Shown piece by piece: positions 16,131-21,834 of a DNA stretch of 21,834 nt. Location: positions 1 through 21,834 of the forward strand of contig SFOB01000038.1 of NCBI GenBank assembly GCA_004554075.1, read 5' to 3'. Source of the DNA: Treponema sp. (lineage in GTDB: Bacteria; Spirochaetota; Spirochaetia; Treponematales; Treponemataceae). The notes beneath the pieces were generated by a model. The model was given only the letters and a program-made list of their open reading frames with translations. It was not told the origin of the DNA and searched no databases. Positions within the stretch are counted from its first letter, which is position 1. Each line of letters begins with the position of its first letter. The position numbers and the translations under genes were made by a program.

Positions 16131-17983
16131 TTCTTTTCCTTTATTTCTTTTACTTCTTTAACTGTTTTTGTTGTTTTTGCAGTGGCAGTTTCTTTTGCAG
16201 CAGAAACCTTTACCTGAGCCCCACTTTTTGCCCCTTCTTTTGGAGCTTCCTTAACAGCGGCTTTTACAGGTTCTTTTGCAGTTTCTGCTTTCTGCTCTTC
16301 TGTTTTTGCAGGTGCATCATCAGGATCCTGCTGATTCTGATATTTAATACGGTTATGATAATAGCCTGTAAGAAGATTTACAAAGGCTGCCTTGATTTTT
16401 GAAATATCACGGAAGGTAAGATCACAATTATCAAGTTGTTTATGCTCAACTTTCTGATTAATAAGCATGGTAATAAACTTATCAAGACGAGGAGATGTAG
16501 GATTATCAAGAGTATGGCAGGCTGCCTCTACAGTATCTGCAAGCATAACAACTGCAGATTCTTTAGTTGCAGGTGGAATTCCAGGATATCTGAAATCATC
16601 TTCATCCAGTGAAGGATCCTTTTCTTTTGCCATATTATAGAAGAAGGCAATGATGCTGTTTCCATGGTGCTCTGCAATAATATCAATTACTGCCTGAGGA
16701 AGATGGAGCTGATGAGCCTTTTCAACACCCTTACGCACATGACTTTTGATTACCGAAGCAGAAAGAGTCGGGTTCAGGTCGTTATGTTTGTTTTCCATAC
16801 CGTTTACCTGATTTTCCACAAAGTACTCGCTCTGGTCCATTTTACCAATATCATGATAATAAGCACCAACACGGGCAAGAAGTGCATTTGCACCGATTTC
16901 ACGACAGCCGGCTTCTGCAAGCTGGGCAACCATCATAGAATGATTATAAGTTCCGTTTGCCTGAATCTGCATCTGCTTAAAAATCGGAGTATTTGTGTCA
17001 CTCAAATCCATAAGGCGGAATACAGAAGCAGTATTAAGCATGATTTCAAGTGGAGTAAGGAAGCCAAGAGTAAGAATTCCTGAAAGGAAGCCGTTGATTG
17101 CAAGTCCAATCATCAGCTTTGGAAGTTCTTCAAAAGTTTCGTTAAAGATAACAGAGAATAAAAGAACATACACAATATTGAATACGGCAATCATAAGACC
17201 GGCAAATACCAGATCCAGACGACGCTCAATTTTGCGGACAATTGCTGCTGCAGTAAGAGAAGAAGCAAGTGTCATAAGGAAGGTTGGAATCTGCCAGTTT
17301 GTAGCACAGAGCACTCCAATACTCATTACGATTGACAGTAAAAGTGCCGAAAGATTTCCATAAAGAATGGTTACAATCATTATGAACAAGGCAGAAGGAA
17401 TTGCAACACAAATACTGTAAGGACTTGAGAAAAGCGGAAGCTTACCGCAGAAGGCAGTTACCGCAAAAACAGCCAGGAAGAAAATAACCTGCAGTAAAGG
17501 CTCCTTAAATAAAAGCTTTCTGTTAACTGAAATAAAAGTAAAGAGCAGATACCACATTATTGAAAGCATCAAAAGATAGAGCTCACTGTTTGCAAAAGCG
17601 CGATAATCTATATACAAAGGAGATGCAGACATCTTCTTAAGCTTTGAAAAACCTTCTTCGGTAATCGGGAAACCTTTTTTAATGATTTTTTCGCCCTTTG
17701 TTACAGATACCGGGTCAATATTGTCAGGAGGAAGACTTCTGTCTGCAAGAATTGTACGGTCTGCAATCTGGCCGATTTCAAAATCTTCAAGAGAGAAATT
17801 TGCAATAGTCTGAGCTGTACTTACTTTTACAAAGTTCAATGCTGAAACAGCAAGCAGACCTGTAAAAAAGAGAATAAGAAATGGATAATTATTTCTTATA
17901 TATTCGCCCGCGCCCTTCATTACAAAACGGCCGGTTCCTGTTTTATTGTTTTCTTTTTCGGAGTTATTCCTTTTCATTTTCAT
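16127..17983 (-). CDS. pgpH: 7TM-HD phosphodiesterase, PgpH-like (probable c-di-AMP hydrolase)
   Basis: 618 aa. One membrane segment (about 33-53), a short extracytoplasmic stretch (about 54-133), six further membrane segments (about 135-310), then a cytoplasmic HD domain with His348 (GTYNHSMM), the paired His377-Asp378 (YYHDIGKMDQSEYF), His415 and His439-His440. In PgpH homologues this domain hydrolyses cyclic di-AMP with a two-metal centre. The extracytoplasmic sensor is much shorter than in Listeria PgpH. Residues about 558-618 form a Lys/Ala/Glu/Pro/Thr-rich tail, probably disordered. Two starts are possible: ATG at 17983 (AAAGG only 3 bases away) or ATG at 17977 (9 bases, better spacing). 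It overlaps phoH by 20 bases. Substrate is by family inference. Confidence 0.9.
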   Translation of the reverse strand: MKMKRNNSEKENNKTGTGRFVMKGAGEYIRNNYPFLILFFTGLLAVSALNFVKVSTAQTIANFSLEDFEIGQIADRTILADRSLPPDNIDPVSVTKGEKIIKKGFPITEEGFSKLKKMSASPLYIDYRAFANSELYLLMLSIMWYLLFTFISVNRKLLFKEPLLQVIFFLAVFAVTAFCGKLPLFSSPYSICVAIPSALFIMIVTILYGNLSALLLSIVMSIGVLCATNWQIPTFLMTLASSLTAAAIVRKIERRLDLVFAGLMIAVFNIVYVLLFSVIFNETFEELPKLMIGLAINGFLSGILTLGFLTPLEIMLNTASVFRLMDLSDTNTPIFKQMQIQANGTYNHSMMVAQLAEAGCREIGANALLARVGAYYHDIGKMDQSEYFVENQVNGMENKHNDLNPTLSASVIKSHVRKGVEKAHQLHLPQAVIDIIAEHHGNSIIAFFYNMAKEKDPSLDEDDFRYPGIPPATKESAVVMLADTVEAACHTLDNPTSPRLDKFITMLINQKVEHKQLDNCDLTFRDISKIKAAFVNLLTGYYHNRIKYQNQQDPDDAPAKTEEQKAETAKEPVKAAVKEAPKEGAKSGAQVKVSAAKETATAKTTKTVKEVKEIKEKK

Positions 17984-18899
17984 ACGCCTTTACTATTTTC
18001 TTTACCAATGGATTTCTTACAACATCATCTGCAGTAAGCTCCATAAAACCTATATCTTCTATTTTATATAATATACTGATTGAGTGCATGAGACCAGATT
18101 CCACTTTCTTTGGAAGGTCAATCTGACTCGGGTCTCCGGTAACAAATACCTTTGTATTCTCGCCCATACGGGTAAGGAACATTTTCATCTGGGCACAGGT
18201 AGTGTTCTGAGCTTCATCAAGAATTACTACTGCGTTATTAAGGGTACGGCCTCTCATATAAGCCAGAGGGGCAACCTCTACAATACCTGCTTCAAAAAGT
18301 CTTTTAACTGATTCCGGCGGCAGGATAGTTTCCATTGCATCGCGCAAAGGACGCAGATATGGATCAATTTTATCTTCCAGGTCTCCAGGTAAAAAGCCAA
18401 GGCTTTCCCCTGCTTCCACAACCGGTCTTGTTATTATTAATTTTGATTTTTTATGTGTTAATATAAGACGCAGGGCTTCTGCTACAGCAAGATAGGTTTT
18501 ACCGCTTCCGGCAGAACCTGTACAGAATACCATATCACGGGTTTGAAGAAGATTTACGTATTCTGCCTGGCCCTGAGTTCTCGGATAAACACGGCGAACC
18601 GCGCCGGGAACCATGATAACCATTTCTTCTGCATTAATTTTTCTTTTTGTATTTAGAACTGTAAGGATTATATCGTCGCTGTTTTTACCGCCGGACTGCA
18701 CTTCGTCTACAATGCGGTCTACAATAAACTGAAATTTCTGGCAGATTTCGGGAGCAGCGTTTTCTACGGAAAGCTCATTTCCTTTTGTAAAGACAGGAAC
18801 TCCCAGATGTTCTTCTATGAGTTGTAAGTTTTTATCATTAGTTCCGCACAGGCAGGAAAGCACGTCGTTGTCGGGAACTACTATTGTATATTCGTTCAA
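17964..18899 (-). CDS. phoH: PhoH-like ATPase
   Basis: 311 aa, typical PhoH/YbeZ length. The Walker A motif GSAGSGKT (128-135) and Walker B VVILDEAQN (224-232) belong to the PhoH P-loop fold, with ITRPVVEAGESLGFLPGD (156-173) as a strong family signature and VTGDPSQIDLP (253-263) as the sensor-like motif. An N-terminal KH-like segment covers about 20-90. PhoH proteins are RNA-linked ATPases often encoded beside YbeY, as here. The start is TTG (18899-18897): AGAGG lies 5 bases upstream, an in-frame TAA lies just before it, and there is no in-frame ATG until residue 93. It overlaps the HD gene by 20 bases. Confidence 0.95.
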   Translation of the reverse strand: MNEYTIVVPDNDVLSCLCGTNDKNLQLIEEHLGVPVFTKGNELSVENAAPEICQKFQFIVDRIVDEVQSGGKNSDDIILTVLNTKRKINAEEMVIMVPGAVRRVYPRTQGQAEYVNLLQTRDMVFCTGSAGSGKTYLAVAEALRLILTHKKSKLIITRPVVEAGESLGFLPGDLEDKIDPYLRPLRDAMETILPPESVKRLFEAGIVEVAPLAYMRGRTLNNAVVILDEAQNTTCAQMKMFLTRMGENTKVFVTGDPSQIDLPKKVESGLMHSISILYKIEDIGFMELTADDVVRNPLVKKIVKAYENEKE

Positions 18900-18916
18900 A
18901 AATACCTCTTATTCTA

Positions 18917-18944
18917 TTATTATTGATGATAAGTCAAATGTCAA
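18917..18944 (-). promoter_or_regulatory. Possible promoter for the phoH block
   Basis: Minus strand: a consensus -35 TTGACA (18944-18939) followed after 16 bp by TAATAA (18922-18917). This would start the mRNA near 18910, just ahead of the AGAGG ribosome site, so the leader would be very short. The -10 is poor and other registers exist in the AT-rich stretch. Tentative. Confidence 0.3.
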
Positions 18945-18959
18945 TTACAAAGAAGACTC

Positions 18960-19052
18960 CTTTTGTGGTGACATCTCCCGTGGAAAACTGCCTGCCGTCA
19001 ACGGGGATGATGTTGCCGTCAGGCATTTTCCACTCCGATGTTACCACAAAAG
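18960..19052. repeat. 93-bp GC-rich imperfect palindrome after the LptD-like gene
   Basis: Outer arms CTTTTGTGGTGACATC (18960-18975) and GATGTTACCACAAAAG (19037-19052) pair over 16 bp with one G-T wobble. After a small internal loop, inner arms GTGGAAAA(C)TGCCTG (18980-18994) and CAGGCATTTTCCAC (19020-19033) pair over 14 bp with one bulged base. The 25-base loop contains CCGTCAACGG, itself self-complementary. It starts 2 bases after the stop codon of the barrel gene, and no long T run follows on either side, so it is not a textbook terminator. It is clearly richer in G and C than its surroundings. It could be a mobile palindromic repeat, an RNA-stabilising hairpin, or a terminator. Confidence 0.8.
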
Positions 19053-19054
19053 CA

Positions 19055-21834
19055 TTATCGTTCTAATTTCCATGTGCCGTAATCATCAATAATACTAGTC
19101 TTTATGCTCTCCATTGGTTTCCAGACTACGCCTATGGTGATGTATGGCTTGAAATCGTATATTTTTTTGCCGTTTTCGGTGATGATTCTTGGTTCTATCT
19201 TAAGGGTCATATTGGCTTTCCAGTCGTGCAAATCATGAGATACTGTCATATTAAGCGATTTAAGCTTAAAGCCTGATTTTTGTCTTATCGAGTCGTCATC
19301 AAATCTGAAAGAATCAATTAAATCCTTAAAGATATTGCCCGGGAAGCCGCCCCACTCGCTGTAAAGGTCTCCTTCTTCATTATGGAAGTACCAGTAAAGA
19401 ACAGAGTTCTTAGAAGAAGCAGAGAATGTAATTTCACAGAATTCGTGAATCTTAAATTTAATAGACGGAGTAAATACAAAATAGCTGTTTGTCGGGCGGA
19501 GTAAATCTGCATTAATACTTGTATTTAAGCCAAAGGAGAAAGAAACTCTGTTAAACCATCTGTAATATGTTTTAGACGGCAGCGAATAAGAAAGAGAAAG
19601 AGAATATGGAAGGAATTCTTTCTCTGTACGGATTGTCCAGCCGGATGCAGTATCAAAATCGTAGCCCAGAACATAAGAATGTATATAAGAAAGCTGAACT
19701 CCAAAGGCAGATGCCGAAAGTTTAAGACTTTCCGGATGAGTTTCATCAATATTATAAGTAAAACTTTCTGTAAACTTAAGTTTGGAATCAAAAAGAGACA
19801 GAGTAAAGTTCTGACTTAGAGGAGTATTTCTCCATTTTTTGTTTATATCTTCGGTTGATTTTCGATCACTGTCCCTTATTTCCTGAAAACCTGTACTAAT
19901 AGAAGCACTTGCATAAGGAACTCCTAAAGAAAGGGTTGCCGTATACTTCTTTTGTAAAGGAGGCATAATTACATTAAGACTCAAAGCCTGACTAAGCTTA
20001 TTATTTAATTCCTTAGCCTTTATATTAACCGAAAGTGAGTTTACAGTAATACTGTCTTCATCAGACCAGTCTGCATAATGCTCTTCCAGAACAGGATTAT
20101 CTGCATCTCCGGAATAGACCTGTCTGTATAATTTAATAGAAGAATTCCATGAAATACTGGTCTCGCTGAATATCGGATAGTAAATCAAAGGTTTAAGGGT
20201 TACTGTATTTGTATTGATTATATCTCTTGATTCAGACTTCATATCTGAAAATCTGAGTTTCTTAATTTCCGCTTCAGTATAACCATAAGTAATAGTATCA
20301 GAGTTTTGTGCTATATAAGGGTGCTGCTGGAAGACAGGAGAAAAAGACAGTTTATTTTCTACAGAGAAGAAACTTCCCCCGTAATTAAAGAGACTGGTAA
20401 GAGAAACAGGAAGCTTCATGTTGTACATGGAAGACCTTACATTATTCCAGTCAAAATCATTTGAAGTTCTAAGGTTTGAATCAGAATAAGAAATCTGAGT
20501 ATTGAGGTTAAAAGCTATATTATAGCTGAGTTTATATGTGATACCCGAATTAACAGATTCTTTTGCTGCAGTATATTCCAGATCCGGAAGATAATATTCA
20601 AATAGCTTTTCTTCTTCTGAAGCAGGGGCTTTATTTTCAGGTTCTTTCTTTTCAGGCTCTTTTCCAGCCTCTTTAGCAGCTTCCTCTTCTGCCTTCTGCC
20701 TTTCCTCTTCCAGCTGTTTTTCTGTCTTAAGTTCATCAGGCTTATTAAGAGTAATTACATAAGAAGGTGAACTTTTTGAAGACTCTTTAGCAGGAGGCCA
20801 TGAAAAAATAGTACCGCTTGCAGAAACATTGAGAGTAACCGGAGTAACCAGAGAAGGATAATAAAAGCGTCTTAAAGGAGTATAGTTTGTCCATTCGCTT
20901 TCATAGGCTGTTGTATCATATGTCTCAGAATTGAATGTTGTATTTTTAGAAGAAAAATTTACAGAGTTTGTCATATTAAAAGACAGAGACGAAAGATAAG
21001 GCTTCATAAAAGAAGGAATAGAAAGTGAATAAGATGCCGAAGCCTTCCACTGGAAAGAAGAAACCTCCCTTGAAGAAGTAGTAGTCTCTGTTGTAGTTGT
21101 GCTGTTTTTGCTTGCAGTTTCAAGAAGATAAGAAATCCAGTCCATGGTTTCTTTACGATCCAGCAGAAAATCATTTGAGAAGTAAGGATCTGAATAAACC
21201 GGGAATGAAAGAGAAAACTGGAAGGGTTTTGAAAGTTGAAATTCAAGATCTCCCGCATAACGGAATGGAACTTTCCATCCAAGGAAAGCTGATTCATCCC
21301 TATATTTTACACCAGTTGATGAATAGGGATTATAAGTCAGATTAGAACCGCTTCCCCTGAAAACTGTATTACTAAAGCCAAAGTAAGTATTAAAAGAAAG
21401 TTTTGAAATATAATTTGGTAGTGGATTTAATATTCCGTCAACTCCAGTCATATAGCCAAGGTTTGAATACCAGTCGGCCATCATTTTTATGTAGTGAGAA
21501 GAATCTCCAGTGTAGTTTTCATCAAGATTATGAAGGACAAGACCTTCCCTTACCTGCTCCTTCAGTGTATTCGGCTTTACAAAATTATAAACCGCCTTAA
21601 GGGACTCCGCAGAAGTAGATTCTGTTGAAGAAGAACTTGAAGAACTTGTAGATGATGTACTTGTTTTATCCAGGGGTTTTCTTCCCCATAAATAAGTAGT
21701 TGTCTGAACAGAATAGCCGCCTCTTTTTGTATAATCAAAAACAGGATTAAAAATCAATTCATCCTTAGGATAGTAAAAGGCCGGAAAATACAATACCGGC
21801 ACAACACCTACATAAAGCAGGGCATTAAAAAAGG
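19055..21834 (-). CDS. lptD: LptD/OstA-like outer-membrane beta-barrel protein (5' end outside window)
   Basis: At least 926 codons; the frame is open to the window edge, so the N-terminal OstA domain is missing from view. The visible start, NALLYVGVVPVLYFPAFYYP, followed by DELIFNP and GYSVQTTTYLWG, matches the junction of LptD where the jellyroll meets the barrel (family pattern P-x-FYYP ... GF-x-QTTTYL). The rest is alternating Ser/Thr/Tyr/Phe-rich strands of a large barrel ending YGTWKLER. Two low-complexity insertions stand out: a Ser/Thr run (about 21605-21665) and a Lys/Glu/Ala/Pro-rich stretch (about 20605-20735). LptD inserts lipopolysaccharide in Gram-negatives; Treponema lack classical LPS but are known to keep LptD homologues, so the cargo is unknown. 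A GTG at 21802 is internal, not the start. Confidence 0.82.
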   Translation of the reverse strand, partial: FFNALLYVGVVPVLYFPAFYYPKDELIFNPVFDYTKRGGYSVQTTTYLWGRKPLDKTSTSSTSSSSSSSTESTSAESLKAVYNFVKPNTLKEQVREGLVLHNLDENYTGDSSHYIKMMADWYSNLGYMTGVDGILNPLPNYISKLSFNTYFGFSNTVFRGSGSNLTYNPYSSTGVKYRDESAFLGWKVPFRYAGDLEFQLSKPFQFSLSFPVYSDPYFSNDFLLDRKETMDWISYLLETASKNSTTTTETTTSSREVSSFQWKASASYSLSIPSFMKPYLSSLSFNMTNSVNFSSKNTTFNSETYDTTAYESEWTNYTPLRRFYYPSLVTPVTLNVSASGTIFSWPPAKESSKSSPSYVITLNKPDELKTEKQLEEERQKAEEEAAKEAGKEPEKKEPENKAPASEEEKLFEYYLPDLEYTAAKESVNSGITYKLSYNIAFNLNTQISYSDSNLRTSNDFDWNNVRSSMYNMKLPVSLTSLFNYGGSFFSVENKLSFSPVFQQHPYIAQNSDTITYGYTEAEIKKLRFSDMKSESRDIINTNTVTLKPLIYYPIFSETSISWNSSIKLYRQVYSGDADNPVLEEHYADWSDEDSITVNSLSVNIKAKELNNKLSQALSLNVIMPPLQKKYTATLSLGVPYASASISTGFQEIRDSDRKSTEDINKKWRNTPLSQNFTLSLFDSKLKFTESFTYNIDETHPESLKLSASAFGVQLSYIHSYVLGYDFDTASGWTIRTEKEFLPYSLSLSYSLPSKTYYRWFNRVSFSFGLNTSINADLLRPTNSYFVFTPSIKFKIHEFCEITFSASSKNSVLYWYFHNEEGDLYSEWGGFPGNIFKDLIDSFRFDDDSIRQKSGFKLKSLNMTVSHDLHDWKANMTLKIEPRIITENGKKIYDFKPYITIGVVWKPMESIKTSIIDDYGTWKLER

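Noticed and set aside
21600..21802. GTG at 21802 as the true start of the barrel protein
   Set aside because: The frame stays open to the window edge and the residues before the GTG continue the conserved LptD-like segment.
1..21834. CRISPR arrays, tRNA or rRNA genes, insertion sequences
   Set aside because: I looked on both strands and saw no regularly spaced repeats, cloverleaf-like tRNA signatures or transposase motifs; the window is filled by housekeeping and envelope genes.

Overview
The window looks like a chromosomal core region of an AT-rich spirochaete, most probably a Treponema. This is inferred from gene content: a LolCDE-type lipoprotein-release system beside a permissive lipobox lipoprotein, an LptD-like outer-membrane barrel, a CorC/TlyC CBS protein next to ybeY, a 7TM-HD phosphodiesterase and phoH, and several secreted TPR, PEGA or coiled-coil proteins without obvious homologues. 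No rRNA, tRNA, insertion sequence, prophage, CRISPR array or origin was seen. There is no gene-free stretch over 300 bases.

Region 1 (11815 down to 1, minus strand) is a tightly packed ten-gene block, likely one transcription unit: prfB (with a programmed +1 frameshift), a secreted coiled-coil/PEGA-like membrane protein, ftsY, a lipoprotein, two LolC/E-type permeases flanking lolD, mcsA, mcsB and clpC (cut by the window edge). Most junctions overlap or are under 30 bases. The block links release of nascent chains, co-translational membrane targeting, lipoprotein export from the inner membrane and Clp-dependent quality control. The McsB homologue keeps its fold and operon position but has lost most residues expected for arginine phosphorylation.

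Region 2 (11816-12788) holds a divergent promoter region and one plus-strand gene for a secreted FN3/TPR-like protein. Both divergent promoters place the predicted transcription start at, or one base before, the ATG, so both mRNAs may be leaderless. A GC-rich hairpin separates this gene from the convergent block beyond it.

Region 3 (21834 down to 12792, minus strand) holds an LptD-like barrel (5' end outside the window), a 93-bp GC-rich palindrome, and then phoH, pgpH-like, ybeY, tlyC/corC-like and a large periplasmic TPR protein, all overlapping or nearly so. phoH-ybeY-tlyC is a widely conserved RNA-maturation neighbourhood; here a probable c-di-AMP phosphodiesterase is inserted into it.
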